Assembly: GCF_014642075.1 (NCBI RefSeq)
Contig: NZ_BMIK01000002.1
Location: 248,001 to 312,000 of the forward strand
Direction of reading: 5' to 3'
Length of the DNA: 64,000 nt
DNA from: Parapedobacter defluvii
GTDB lineage: Bacteria; Bacteroidota; Bacteroidia; Sphingobacteriales; Sphingobacteriaceae
A program made the position numbers and the translations under genes. Positions 48,900 to 57,694 of this stretch are shown here, in pieces; position 1 is the stretch's first letter; every line of letters starts with the position of its first letter. Below the pieces are notes generated by a model. The model searched no databases. It saw only the letters and a list, made by a program, of their open reading frames with translations, and was not told where the DNA came from.

Positions 48900-49361
48900 T
48901 CAAGCGTAGTCTTTCACGCGTGATACCAACCCATACAGCGTAATGATGGATAGCAAAAAGAAAATTGCATCGAGCACAGAAGCCGTGGTTTTCGGATGTT
49001 GAATGGCGCTTACAACTGTCCATACGAACGGTGGATAAAGTGCGAGGACGGATCCGATGGCAAAGCGATCACCTACCTTCGTTCTTGGCTTGATAAACAG
49101 GTAGATGAAGAGAAAGAAAAAGCCCAATATGGCGATGATACTGGCCGCCTCAACTAACAAATATTCCCAGGAAAAATGCTGCGGTGGATTTTGAAAATCG
49201 CCTATGACTTGAAAAAGATAAATGTACAGGACGAACGATAAAGGAAGGCTCAGTTTGTCGCCGCTAACAATTAGAAACGGAAATAAGATCAGTATGAAAA
49301 ACTGAAACACAGTGGTCTGTTTCTTTAAGAAAATCAGTAAGTTTTCCATTTTTGTATCCAT
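48900..49361 (-). CDS. Four-helix membrane protein, unknown
   Basis: 153 residues with four hydrophobic segments: about 17-33 ('TVFQFFILILFPFLIVS'), 38-55, 67-91 ('LLVEAASIIAILGFFFLFIYLFI') and 104-147 in two halves. No signature motif is recognised and no neighbour hints at a role. A second ATG four codons into the frame (MENLLIFLKK) is equally plausible as start. It is a single gene downstream of and convergent with tcdA. Confidence 0.65.
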   Translation of the reverse strand: MDTKMENLLIFLKKQTTVFQFFILILFPFLIVSGDKLSLPLSFVLYIYLFQVIGDFQNPPQHFSWEYLLVEAASIIAILGFFFLFIYLFIKPRTKVGDRFAIGSVLALYPPFVWTVVSAIQHPKTTASVLDAIFFLLSIITLYGLVSRVKDYA

Positions 49362-49468
49362 TTTTGCTGCCCGATTTATTGGTAAACCTTTACGCTTTCT
49401 TGTTAAGCCAATTATAGACCCAAAGCTATACGGCTTTATCTAGGAAGCCTTTGACAAAAGTCAAAAAA

Positions 49469-50062
49469 TCAAATACTTGACCGGATTCTGCTTAAGGTGG
49501 ATTGATTGAAGCCTAGGTAAGATGCAATGTAGCCAAGGGGTACACGGGTCAGCAATTGCGGACGGTTTTGGAGTAAATCCAGGTAACGTTCTTTGGCACT
49601 CAACATGCGCAAGGCATTGGCCTTCGCCTCGCTGCGGATGTAATATTGCTCGGTGAGGTGGCGCGCGATGAAATTGAATTCCGGATGTTGACGATATAGC
49701 AGTGAGAGTTTTTCATGGGTGAGCGCAAGCAGCGTACATCGTTCTATTGTTTCAATGGCCTCAAAGCTGGGGCGTTGGCTGAAAAAACTGTATACCGATA
49801 TGGCCAATTCGCCTTCAAAGAGCAACCAAGAAGTGATGTCATTTCCTTCCTTGTCGATATAATACGTGCGTACACCGCCCTGGAGGATAAAGTAAATCGA
49901 TCTGCAGGTTTCACCAATGTGCAGGAGCTGTACTTTTTTTCCGGTAGTAACGACCTTGCTGTGCTGCCTGATACTTTCGGACAACCCTGCACTGATTGGC
50001 TGTATGCTGTTTAAAAGCGCAACGATACGTTCATGTGCGCAGTGGCGCATAGGGTTGTCCAT
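49469..50062 (-). CDS. Crp/Fnr-family transcriptional regulator
   Basis: 197 residues from the ATG at 50062 (MDNPMRHCAHERIVALL); an open GTG at 50110 lies in a terminator, and ATG 50050 is also possible. The cyclic-nucleotide-binding-like beta-roll has 'LLHIGETCRSIYFILQGGVRTYYIDKEGNDITSWLLFEGE' and 'CTLLALTHEKLSLLYRQHPEF'. The C-terminal HTH is 'RVPLGYIASYLGFNQSTLSRIR'. It lacks FNR cysteines and the cAMP arginine motif of CRP, like the many small Bacteroidota members whose signal is unknown. Transcribed alone. Confidence 0.9.
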   Translation of the reverse strand: MDNPMRHCAHERIVALLNSIQPISAGLSESIRQHSKVVTTGKKVQLLHIGETCRSIYFILQGGVRTYYIDKEGNDITSWLLFEGELAISVYSFFSQRPSFEAIETIERCTLLALTHEKLSLLYRQHPEFNFIARHLTEQYYIRSEAKANALRMLSAKERYLDLLQNRPQLLTRVPLGYIASYLGFNQSTLSRIRSSI

Positions 50063-50109
50063 AACTTGGGTATTGGGGTATACGGGGAAAGGCTGATACC
50101 AAAATAACA

Positions 50110-50137
50110 CCGCCCCGGACTTTTGTGTGCGGGGCGG
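50110..50137 (-). terminator. Terminator of the DUF2795 gene
   Basis: CCGCCCCG (50110-50117) pairs with CGGGGCGG (50130-50137) over a 12-base loop; a T-rich stretch follows on the minus strand. Confidence 0.75.
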
Positions 50138-50144
50138 CTAAGCT

Positions 50145-50366
50145 TCAGTATTCATCTTCGTTGAAAAAGAAGTCGTCCTTGGTGGGATAATCGGGCCAAA
50201 TCTCCTCTATATTTTCATAAGGCTCACCGTCGTCTTCCAATGCTTGTAAGTTTTCAATCACTTCCACAGGAGCGCCTGAACGGATTGCATAGTCGATAAG
50301 CTCGTCTTTCGTCGCCGGCCAAGGTGCATCTTCCAAATGTGAGGCTAACTCTAATGTCCAATACAT
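50145..50366 (-). CDS. DUF2795-type small acidic protein
   Basis: 73 residues: 'MYWTLELASHLEDAPWPATK' then 'DELIDYAIRSGAPVEVIENLQAL', an acidic linker and 'IWPDYPTKDDFFFNEDEY'. The WPATKxELIDYAIRSGAPxEVIENLQ segment is typical of DUF2795, a small cytosolic protein of unknown role, highly conserved in Bacteroidota. It has its own promoter (TATTTTTG at 50395-50402) and a strong terminator. Its acidity and short length suggest a binding rather than catalytic role. Confidence 0.85.
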   Translation of the reverse strand: MYWTLELASHLEDAPWPATKDELIDYAIRSGAPVEVIENLQALEDDGEPYENIEEIWPDYPTKDDFFFNEDEY

Positions 50367-50394
50367 AACCTATCAATTTAAGTTCAATTTTGCG

Positions 50395-50402
50395 CAAAAA
50401 TA
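50395..50402 (-). promoter_or_regulatory. -7 element TATTTTTG for the DUF2795 gene
   Basis: Exact TAnnTTTG on the minus strand, 28 bases before the ATG, inside an AT-rich stretch. Confidence 0.55.
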
Positions 50403-50528
50403 TAATATTTCTATTATGATTTTTAAATTTTTTGTCAATATTTTTTGTGTTAAGTTTAAGTTGTTGATTGATAATATTTTATTGGCTACAAAATAGTGAT
50501 TTTTACAAAAAAATGGCTTTTTTCCACC

Positions 50529-51284
50529 CTATATGTTTTCGAAATCAGTGCCTTTTTCACGCAGAGCCGCTAAACGCGGAGATACATTTTTAACGTCTTT
50601 ATTGGGATAATCATCTTCAATCAGACCATCCCGCATACGTACGATCCGGTGGGCGTGCTGGGCGATGTCTTCTTCGTGCGTAACCAGGATAATTGTGTTG
50701 CCGCGGGAATGGATTTCCTCCAGCAGTCCCATGATTTCGATGGAGGTTTTGGTATCCAAATTGCCGGTTGGCTCATCGGCCAAAATGATGGATGGATTGT
50801 TGATGAGTGCACGAGCTACTGCTACACGTTGGCGTTGCCCGCCGGAAAGTTCATTCGGTTTATGATCCACACGATTGCCCAAACCGACGCTCTCCAATGC
50901 TTTTTGGGCCATCTCTTCCCGGCTTTTCTTGCTGTATCCCGCATAAATCAACGGCAGGGCCACATTGTCCAGCGATGTAGAGCGTGGCAGCAGATTAAAG
51001 GTTTGGAATACGAAGCCGATCTCTTTGTTGCGCACCTCTGCAAGCTCATCGTCGCTCATTTCACTTACATTGATGCCATTTAAGATGTACTCACCCCGGG
51101 TAGGGGTGTCCAGGCAGCCGAGTATGTTCATCAATGTGGACTTGCCCGAACCCGAAGGGCCCATCAACGCAACAAATTCACCTTTGTTGATCTGGAGGCT
51201 CACCGATTTCAGGGCATGGATGGTTTCCGCCCCTATGACATATTTGCGTCCGATATCCGTGATTTGAATGAGGGGTTGCGACAT
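50529..51284 (-). CDS. MacB/LolD-type ABC transporter ATPase
   Basis: 251 residues. Walker A '[21 protein letters not shown]' starts near 39 and contains GPSGSGKST at 42-50; Q-loop '[27 protein letters not shown]'; signature '[15 protein letters not shown]'; Walker B '[13 protein letters not shown]'; H-loop '[15 protein letters not shown]'. The C-terminal tail '[22 protein letters not shown]' goes beyond the standard domain. It is the MacB-like half that pairs with an FtsX-type permease, which is not in the window. Distinct from the LolD-like gene at 18481. Confidence 0.93.
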   Translation of the reverse strand: MSQPLIQITDIGRKYVIGAETIHALKSVSLQINKGEFVALMGPSGSGKSTLMNILGCLDTPTRGEYILNGINVSEMSDDELAEVRNKEIGFVFQTFNLLPRSTSLDNVALPLIYAGYSKKSREEMAQKALESVGLGNRVDHKPNELSGGQRQRVAVARALINNPSIILADEPTGNLDTKTSIEIMGLLEEIHSRGNTIILVTHEEDIAQHAHRIVRMRDGLIEDDYPNKDVKNVSPRLAALREKGTDFENI

Positions 51285-51323
51285 AACACTCTTTTCTTTT
51301 TAGATGCATCGAGCGGGGTAAAG

Positions 51324-52076
51324 TTACAAACCCCCGGCCTTAGTCCAATGTTTTTTTATGAGTTGGTGCACGTCATCGCGCAACCGATCTGCATGTTCCA
51401 GCCCGAGACCCGATGTCACAATCGGTTCCAATACCTGTACATGGATAATACCCGGCCTGCTGCCGAACGTTTTCGCTTCATCCCAGAAAATCTTCCAGGC
51501 GTTGTGTATGACGATTGGGATAATGGGCACCTGCGTTTCAATGGCTAGCTTGAACGGACCGTTTTTGAAGTCATATAAATGGGGAGGAAACTCTTCTCCG
51601 ATATGCCCCTCGGGGAAAATAACCATACTCCGCCCTTTTCTAAGATTGTCATCGGCTCGTTTGAAAGCCTTGAAAGCTGAAATCCGGCTTTGTCGGTTCA
51701 ATGGAATATCGATGGTTTTAAAGAACATTCCCGTCACCGGATTGTTCAGTAGTTCAATTTTTCCCATGAATGAAAAGTCGGAAGGGCAGAGCAAAACCAG
51801 GGCGGTGATGTCGAGGTTGGACGTATGATTGGCACAGATGATATACGGTTTTGACCAATCAATCGGTGTTTCATACCGAAACCTGTAAAAAACTCCGACA
51901 AAGGTAGAGCTCAGAAATCCAATGATCCGCCGGCAGCGTGCGATAAGGTGAAAGTGACGTTCGGGATTTTTTGCCAGCATGACTAAAAGTGGATAAAAAA
52001 GTATAAAGAAAAATAAAACAGATGCCAGGTATAGGCATCTGTGTGTTTTTCTCAACAATTGGATCATCTGCTTCAA
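51324..52076 (-). CDS. plsC: 1-acyl-sn-glycerol-3-phosphate acyltransferase
   Basis: 250 residues. N-terminal membrane segment 'CLYLASVLFFFILFYPLLVML'. The catalytic HX4D site is 'IICANHTSNLDITALVLL', then 'FKTIDIPLNRQSR' and 'MVIFPEGHIGEEFPPHLYDFKNGPFKLA' with the glycerophosphate-binding EG. 'VPIIPIVIHNAWKI' completes the four PlsC blocks. It makes phosphatidic acid from lysophosphatidic acid. It lies 9 bases after the M20 peptidase gene. It differs from the aminolipid acyltransferase at 6785 in motif spacing and partner. Confidence 0.92.
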   Translation of the reverse strand: MKQMIQLLRKTHRCLYLASVLFFFILFYPLLVMLAKNPERHFHLIARCRRIIGFLSSTFVGVFYRFRYETPIDWSKPYIICANHTSNLDITALVLLCPSDFSFMGKIELLNNPVTGMFFKTIDIPLNRQSRISAFKAFKRADDNLRKGRSMVIFPEGHIGEEFPPHLYDFKNGPFKLAIETQVPIIPIVIHNAWKIFWDEAKTFGSRPGIIHVQVLEPIVTSGLGLEHADRLRDDVHQLIKKHWTKAGGL

Positions 52077-52085
52077 GCTTTTTGC

Positions 52086-53453
52086 TTAACTCAATTCTGC
52101 AAAATATTTATGGAACAAGGGGATGGTCTCAATCCCTTTGAAATAATTGGCGATGTCATACTTTTCGTTGGGAGAATGTAGGTTGTCGCTATCCAGGCCA
52201 AAGCCCATGAGTACGGTTTTTAGTCCTAGTTCATTTTCGAAAAGCGAGACGATGGGGATACTTCCTCCGCCGCGCGTTGGGATCGGCTTTTTACCAAACG
52301 CCTCTTCGATGGCTTTTTCAGCTGCCCGGTAGGCTATGCTGTCTGTCGGCGTGACCGCCGGCTGCCCGCCGTGGTGAGGTGTGACCTTTACCGTGACGTA
52401 CGCGGGAGCAATGCTTTCGAAATGCTTGGTGAAAAGAACGGTGATTTTATCCGGATCCTGATTGGGTACCAGCCGCATGGAAATTTTGGCATTTGCTTTT
52501 GATGGCAATACGGTCTTCGCACCTTTACCGATGTATCCACCCCAGATTCCATTTAGCTCCAACGTGGGGCGGATACCCGTCCGCTCAATGGTCGTGTACC
52601 CTTTTTCACCCCAAAGGGCTTTAATACCCAGATCTGCCTTGTATGCGGCTTCGTCAAAAGGAGCTTTGTTCAGCAGCTCGCGCTCCGTGCTGCTGAGTTC
52701 GACCACATCGTCGTAAAAGTTCGGTATCGCAATGCGGTTGTTTTCGTCATGAAGTGAGGCGATGAGTTGAGCAAGGATAGTAACCGGATTGGCTACGGCA
52801 CCTCCGTATACACCCGAATGCAGGTCGCGATTTGGTCCGGTGACTTCCACTTCTACGTACGATAAGCCACGCAAACCTGTTTCGAGGGAGGGAGTGTCCA
52901 AACTGATCATTGCGGTATCCGAAATGAGGACGACGTCTGCCGCCAGCCGCTCTTTGTTGGCTTTCACAAATACGCCGAGATTGTCAGAGCCCACTTCTTC
53001 CTCGCCCTCAATCATAAATTTGACATTGCAGCTCAGCGTGCCGGTCGCTTGCATCAATTCGAATGCCTTGACATGCATGTAAAACTGTCCCTTGTCGTCA
53101 CACGCACCCCGCGCGAATATTTTCCCGTCACGTACCGTAGGTTCAAAAGGAGGAGTTTCCCAAAGTTCCATCGGATCAGGGGGTTGCACGTCGTAATGCC
53201 CATAAACCAATACGGTCGGCTTATCCGGACCAATGATTTTCTCACCGTATACAATGGGGTGTCCCGCCGTCGGGCATATCTCCACGTTTTCTGCACCAGC
53301 GTCTTTTAATTTCTGGGCTACGTATTCGGCAGTGCGATGTACGTCCTCGCTGTATGCTGGATCGGCACTTACCGAAGGGAAACGGAGCAATTCAAATAAT
53401 TCATCCAGGAAGCGTTGTCGGTTTGCTTCCATATATTCGTTGATTGTCTTCAT
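52086..53453 (-). CDS. M20-family dipeptidase
   Basis: 455 residues from the ATG at 53453 (MKTINEYMEANRQRFLDELF). A frame extension to 53504 is rejected because it enters the inverted-repeat region. Zinc ligands and base are in 'VLVYGHYDVQPPDPMELW' (His, Asp), 'GRGACDDKGQF' type 'ARGACDDKGQFYMHVKA' (Asp), 'FMIEGEEEVGSDNLG' (catalytic Glu and ligand Glu) and 'LISDTAMI' (Asp). A dimerisation lid follows, and the last ligand His is in 'GFGLDSDNLHSPNEKY'. It cleaves dipeptides in the cytoplasm. Unusual upstream repeats are described separately. Confidence 0.93.
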   Translation of the reverse strand: MKTINEYMEANRQRFLDELFELLRFPSVSADPAYSEDVHRTAEYVAQKLKDAGAENVEICPTAGHPIVYGEKIIGPDKPTVLVYGHYDVQPPDPMELWETPPFEPTVRDGKIFARGACDDKGQFYMHVKAFELMQATGTLSCNVKFMIEGEEEVGSDNLGVFVKANKERLAADVVLISDTAMISLDTPSLETGLRGLSYVEVEVTGPNRDLHSGVYGGAVANPVTILAQLIASLHDENNRIAIPNFYDDVVELSSTERELLNKAPFDEAAYKADLGIKALWGEKGYTTIERTGIRPTLELNGIWGGYIGKGAKTVLPSKANAKISMRLVPNQDPDKITVLFTKHFESIAPAYVTVKVTPHHGGQPAVTPTDSIAYRAAEKAIEEAFGKKPIPTRGGGSIPIVSLFENELGLKTVLMGFGLDSDNLHSPNEKYDIANYFKGIETIPLFHKYFAELS

Positions 53454-53474
53454 ATGCGCTAAAGGCTTTGCTGC

Positions 53475-53557
53475 AAACTTAGCTAATTTGCCAGTAATAG
53501 GCAAGTTAGCTAAGTTTCACCTGCCTTTGAAAACGGAAGTGTCAGGTGAAACTTAGC
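53475..53557. repeat. Overlapping inverted repeats upstream of the M20 peptidase
   Basis: Arm A, AAACTTAGCTAATTTGCC (53475-53492), pairs with arm B, GGCAAGTTAGCTAAGTTT (53500-53517), 17 of 18 plus one U-G, with a 7-base loop. The right part of B together with the following bases, GCTAAGTTTCACCTG (53509-53523), pairs perfectly with arm C, CAGGTGAAACTTAGC (53543-53557). A:B and B:C exclude each other. A weaker fourth unit, CCGGTGAAGCTAG, follows. Confidence 0.8.
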
Positions 53558-53669
53558 GGTGTCCGGTGAAGCTAGTAAAGTTGATGGATGATGCAACAAA
53601 CGTCAGACAACGGCGTCATAGGTACGGCATCTCAAAAAATCCGATGTGCAATTTGGCAGTTTACTATAT

Positions 53670-53687
53670 TTTCGTAATTTTACGAAA
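53670..53687. promoter_or_regulatory. Dyad TTTCGTAA-tt-TTACGAAA
   Basis: Perfect 8-bp inverted repeat with a 2-base spacer, about 65 bases ahead of the receptor -33 region. It has the size of a regulator-binding site. Confidence 0.45.
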
Positions 53688-53752
53688 TATTCATATTTAA
53701 GTTGAAATTAAGGTAAAGTAGATGTTAAAAAATGTTAAGTATCAATATTTTA

Positions 53753-53783
53753 TTTTTAAACTAAATAATTAGTTTTATATTTG
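53753..53783 (+). promoter_or_regulatory. Promoter of the receptor-GLPGLI operon (TTTT-N19-TATATTTG)
   Basis: TATATTTG (53776-53783) is an exact -7 match, and TTTT (53753-53756) lies at the canonical 19-base spacing, one mismatch from TTTG. The leader to the ATG is about 90 bases. Confidence 0.65.
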
Positions 53784-53880
53784 TGCATAGTTGTGCTGCG
53801 AGCAATGACAGTTAGCGTGGAAGGATGGGAAGTATTTGCCGGAGCGTCACCACTGATTAATTATAGCTTAAAATCCGATA

Positions 53881-56676
53881 ATGAAGAGAATGCTCGTTGC
53901 GCTGGCTCTGTTTTTTTCATGCTGGCTTTCCGTTTCCGCCCAAGAGAATGGGCACATCATAAAAGGTTCCGTGGTTGACACCGCTTCCAGTATCAAACTT
54001 GCCAAAGTTTCCATTGTGCTGGTTCATGCAAAAGATTCCATGTTATACCGGTTTACACGCACCGATGAATCCGGCAAGTTCCAAATGAGTGGATTAGACA
54101 CGGGTGAATATACATTGTTTGCCACCTTTCCGGAATATGCAGATTATGTGCAGCATGTTACGTTGGACAGTACAGCTACCGTGTTGGATTTCGGTAATCT
54201 GGGCCTCGTATTACGGTCCAAGTTGCTGGAAGAAGTGCTGGTAAACCGGAGACAGGCGATCACGATCCGGGGAGATACGACAGAGTATGACGCTGCGAGT
54301 TTCAATATAGAGCCCAACTCAAAGGTGGAAGATCTGCTTAAGCAATTGCCCGGTATCCAGGTCGACCAAGACGGAAAAATCACCGCTCAGGGACAAACAG
54401 TAAATAAGGTGTTGGTAGATGGCGAGGAATTTTTCGGGGATGATCCCACGTTGGTCACGCGCAATCTCCGGGGTGATATGGTGGATAAAGTACAACTGTA
54501 TGATAAAAAGAGCGATCAGGCAGAGTTTACGGGTGTGGACGACGGAGAACGTTCCAAAACACTTAATATCAAACTGAAGGAAGATCAAAAGAAGGGGTAT
54601 TTCGGTAAGGTGGATGCCGGTGCCGGTACGAACGATATGTATCAGGGGCAGGCGATGTACAACCGCTTCAATAACAAACAGCGATTTTCAGTATTCGGCA
54701 CCGTCGGTAATACCGGTCGCACCGGGTTAAGCTGGCAGGATGCAGACCGCTATTCGCCGTCAGGCTCGGTGACCATGATGGATGGTGGAGGTATCATGAT
54801 TTCCATGGGAGGAGGCCAGGATGACATCGAATCGTGGGGTGGTCGTTACGATGGCCGGGGTATTCCGTCGGCACTTAATGGCGGCGCCTACTACAGTAAC
54901 AAATGGAACGAAGGTAAGCAGTCCATCAATGGAAATTACAAAATAGGAGAGTTGAGCGTGGAAGGCACCAGCAATACCATCAACCGAAACGAGTTGCCCG
55001 GCGGAGCAATCAATACGATATCCGATCAAGCATTTGACCGGCGTATATTCCGGCAGCGCGGTGGAGCGATCTTCGAAACGCAATTTGATTCGACATCCAC
55101 ACTGAAAGTAACCGTAGACGGAACGTTGAAGAATGGTAGGACGAAGGAATCTAATGCATCGGAAGGCACAGACGAAGACGGCGGGATGCTCAATGAATCG
55201 ATGCGGCGCACAACTAACGATACGGAGGGAGTGGATGCTTACTTGACTGCTTTGTGGACGAAGAAACTGCGTAAGCAGGGGCGTACGGTATCTTGGGAAG
55301 TCAATGAAACGATTAACCAGAGCAAAGCCAACGGATTTCTATACGCCGAAAACTCTTTTTACGCAGACGGAGCCATAGACAGTGTTTCGCTGGTGGACCA
55401 GCTGAAAATAAACGATAGCAAAAGTTCCGTTTTTAACTCCAACATCACCTACTCAGAACCCTTTACCAAGACGCTTTCGATGGTCGTGAACTACCGGCTC
55501 TCGGCAAATAATGGGACCTCATTGCGACAATCGTTCAATCAGGTGGGTGTGGGGAATTACACAGATTTGGATTCTGTATACAGTAATGATTTTAAGTTAA
55601 ATCAGCTTTCCAATCAATTGGGTGCGATCTTGAATTTTAAGAAGGGGAAATCCACACTCAACGTAGGTACACGGGTGAGCCGTGTACAGTTTGATCAAAT
55701 CGATCGGTATTCGGACAACCGGTTTGAGCGGAATTTTACCAATCACAATCCGCAGCTGACCTATCAATACCGTTTTTCGCAGCAGAAATCATTTCGTTTT
55801 TCTTACAACGGTAACAATACCCAACCTACCATTAACCAGATACAGCCGGTGCGGGTAAACGACGATCCGTTGAACATTGTTTTGGGTAACCCGGATCTCA
55901 AGCCTTCGTTTACCAATCGGGTGAATGTAAACTATAATTCATTTAAGGTGATCGGAGATCAATATCTCTATTTCTCCGGCAGTTTCTCCAATACCAACAA
56001 TCCCATTGTCAGTAACGTGACAACAGACTCTGTCGGCAGAACCACGCTTCAATATGCCAATTTGAACGACAAATCGCCCATAAACTATTATTTTTATTCT
56101 GGTTTCAGTAAAAAAATCAAGAAGCTGAACCTGGATGTCGGGGGTGGATTGAATGCAAATGGTAACACGTATTACAATCTGGCGAACGGCGAACTGAACC
56201 GGACGCAGAATTCAACCTATTCGGGCGATGTCAACATCCGGCGGTATGTTCAGAAAAAATATAATTTCTACCTCAATTTCGGTCCCTCCTATACCTATAG
56301 CAAGGCCTCGGTGCAACAGCGGGGTGATAACAGTGGCTGGGGAATGAGTGGACATTATTCCTTTAACATTTTCTTGCCGTTGAAATTCGAGATCAACTCT
56401 GAAGGGAGGTACACCTATACGGCGCCTACCGAATCGTTTGACTACGCTTTCGAGCAATTTATTGTAGATGCCTCTGTTAGCAAGAAGTTTCTGAAAGACG
56501 AAACACTCCGTTTTTCCGTTGGCGTGAATGATCTTTTTAATCAGAATAAGGGCTTCAGCCGGTACGCCAATAATAATATGTTTACTCAAAATAGTTACAC
56601 CACGATTACCCGCTATGTGATGTTTTCCCTTACCTGGGATTTCAGCAAGATGGGCGGCGTATCGGTACAAAATTAG
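53881..56676 (+). CDS. Outer-membrane beta-barrel receptor (TonB-receptor-like, OMP_b-brl_3 type)
   Basis: 931 residues. Signal peptide to about residue 20 ('FSCWLSVSAQENGH'); a carboxypeptidase-regulatory-like beta-sandwich (about 25-105, 'IIKGSVVDTASSIKLAKVSIVLV'); a plug-like domain (about 130-230, 'IEPNSKVEDLLKQLPGIQVDQDGKI', 'VNKVLVDGEEFFGDDPTLVT'); then a barrel ending 'YVMFSLTWDFSKMGGVSVQN'. No TonB box is evident. This family recurs in Bacteroidota beside GLPGLI proteins, as here. Substrate unknown. A Gly-rich insert 'SGSVTMMDGGGIMISMGGGQ' lies near residues 295-315. Confidence 0.88.
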   Translation: MKRMLVALALFFSCWLSVSAQENGHIIKGSVVDTASSIKLAKVSIVLVHAKDSMLYRFTRTDESGKFQMSGLDTGEYTLFATFPEYADYVQHVTLDSTATVLDFGNLGLVLRSKLLEEVLVNRRQAITIRGDTTEYDAASFNIEPNSKVEDLLKQLPGIQVDQDGKITAQGQTVNKVLVDGEEFFGDDPTLVTRNLRGDMVDKVQLYDKKSDQAEFTGVDDGERSKTLNIKLKEDQKKGYFGKVDAGAGTNDMYQGQAMYNRFNNKQRFSVFGTVGNTGRTGLSWQDADRYSPSGSVTMMDGGGIMISMGGGQDDIESWGGRYDGRGIPSALNGGAYYSNKWNEGKQSINGNYKIGELSVEGTSNTINRNELPGGAINTISDQAFDRRIFRQRGGAIFETQFDSTSTLKVTVDGTLKNGRTKESNASEGTDEDGGMLNESMRRTTNDTEGVDAYLTALWTKKLRKQGRTVSWEVNETINQSKANGFLYAENSFYADGAIDSVSLVDQLKINDSKSSVFNSNITYSEPFTKTLSMVVNYRLSANNGTSLRQSFNQVGVGNYTDLDSVYSNDFKLNQLSNQLGAILNFKKGKSTLNVGTRVSRVQFDQIDRYSDNRFERNFTNHNPQLTYQYRFSQQKSFRFSYNGNNTQPTINQIQPVRVNDDPLNIVLGNPDLKPSFTNRVNVNYNSFKVIGDQYLYFSGSFSNTNNPIVSNVTTDSVGRTTLQYANLNDKSPINYYFYSGFSKKIKKLNLDVGGGLNANGNTYYNLANGELNRTQNSTYSGDVNIRRYVQKKYNFYLNFGPSYTYSKASVQQRGDNSGWGMSGHYSFNIFLPLKFEINSEGRYTYTAPTESFDYAFEQFIVDASVSKKFLKDETLRFSVGVNDLFNQNKGFSRYANNNMFTQNSYTTITRYVMFSLTWDFSKMGGVSVQN

Positions 56677-56681
56677 CAGTC

Positions 56682-57470
56682 ATGAGCGTAAAGATTTTCC
56701 TTCCGTTGGCGTGTTTGTTGAGTATCATGCTCGCTACGCAATCGATGCAAGCACAATACGCGCGTTTTATAGAGAGCGGTGTGGTCACGTTTGAGAAACG
56801 GGTAAATATGTATGCCAAAATCCAAAGCAGGTACGGGAAGAGTAGGAGTTCCTTTATGGAGCAGGCGCTTGAACAATATAAGCGGACTCAGCCGCAGTTT
56901 AAGTCCTTCAACTATAACCTGGCCTTTGATGGCAGCCGAACCCGCTTTTGGCCGTTGAATGACCAGACAACTCCATCCGGAGGCTTTTTTGGCGATGATC
57001 CTTCCATAGACATGGGAAATACCATCGTCACTGATTTGCTTGCGGGCCAAAGCATCGGTCAGAAAAGTGTGTACGAACAGACGTACCTGATTACAGACAG
57101 TACCCGCCGCATCCAATGGCGTATCACCAATGAAACCCGCGAAATCGCCGGCTACGAATGCCGAAGAGCAAATGCGCTCGTACTCGATTCCATTTACGTG
57201 GTAGCGTTTTATACCGACCAGATTCCCGTATCGGGTGGGCCTGAATCGTTTACCGGACTGCCGGGTATGATCCTCGGTGTGGCACTTCCTTATGAGAATA
57301 CGACGTATTTTGCCACCAAAGTGGACGATCGTCCCGTAACGGCCAAAGAGCTGGAGGCTCCCAAGAAAGGGAAGGCTGTTAACTACCGCGAATTGCGGGC
57401 CGAGTTGGAAGCCAGTCTGAAAGATTGGGGGGAATATGCACAGCCCATTTTTAAGGCGATGATGCTATAA
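56682..57470 (+). CDS. GLPGLI family protein
   Basis: 262 residues. Signal peptide to about 24 ('LATQSMQAQYARF'). The family motif appears as 'GGPESFTGLPGMILGVALP' (near 195-215), preceded by 'REIAGYECRRANAL' and 'VVAFYTDQIPVSGG', all in the usual order. It is 5 bases after the receptor gene, the standard pairing. GLPGLI proteins are exported and of unknown function. The tail ('KGKAVNYRELRAELEASLKDWGEY') is longer than the core. The transcript probably ends in the hairpins downstream. Confidence 0.92.
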   Translation: MSVKIFLPLACLLSIMLATQSMQAQYARFIESGVVTFEKRVNMYAKIQSRYGKSRSSFMEQALEQYKRTQPQFKSFNYNLAFDGSRTRFWPLNDQTTPSGGFFGDDPSIDMGNTIVTDLLAGQSIGQKSVYEQTYLITDSTRRIQWRITNETREIAGYECRRANALVLDSIYVVAFYTDQIPVSGGPESFTGLPGMILGVALPYENTTYFATKVDDRPVTAKELEAPKKGKAVNYRELRAELEASLKDWGEYAQPIFKAMML

Positions 57471-57492
57471 AGATTGTAGCTTATGCTCCATA

Positions 57493-57646
57493 GGTGTTTT
57501 GACATCTGCTGATCGCAAGCTGGGGCCGAGGCTTGCTCTGCAGCAGACGAAAACACCAGTAGATGTTAGTACCCCAATAACGTTGGATATGCATGAGCAG
57601 CCTAGCGGCGCGAAGCGTTGCAGCTGCGATGCATATCCAACGTTAT
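57493..57646. repeat. Two large adjacent hairpins between GLPGLI and DUF6377 genes
   Basis: Hairpin 1 (57493-57557): GGTGTTTT/AAAACACC, TCTGCTG/CAGCAGA and GCAAGC/GCTTGC nested around a 10-base GC-rich loop. Hairpin 2 (57577-57646): perfect 18-bp arms ATAACGTTGGATATGCAT and ATGCATATCCAACGTTAT, with an inner GCAGC/GCTGC and a GC-rich loop. ACATCTGCTG of hairpin 1 can also pair with CAGTAGATGT (57557-57566). The size and symmetry exceed a simple terminator. Confidence 0.8.
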
Positions 57647-57694
57647 CCATCCCCTTCGTATCCGCCCACGATCTTTTTTTAACTTATATTTCCT

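Larger units (their letters stand above)
53454..53880. other. Divergent regulatory region between M20 peptidase and outer-membrane receptor
   Basis: 427 bases without a gene. From left to right: alternating inverted repeats (53475-53557), about 110 bases of mixed sequence, a dyad TTTCGTAA-tt-TTACGAAA (53670-53687), an AT-rich tract, the receptor promoter at 53753-53783 and a ~90-base leader. Confidence 0.7.

Noticed and set aside
57577-57646. Possible integron attC site (GTTGGAT and ATCCAAC boxes in a large palindrome)
   Set aside because: In attC the RYYYAAC box is on the left and GTTRRRY on the right; here the order is reversed, and no cassette array or integrase is seen.
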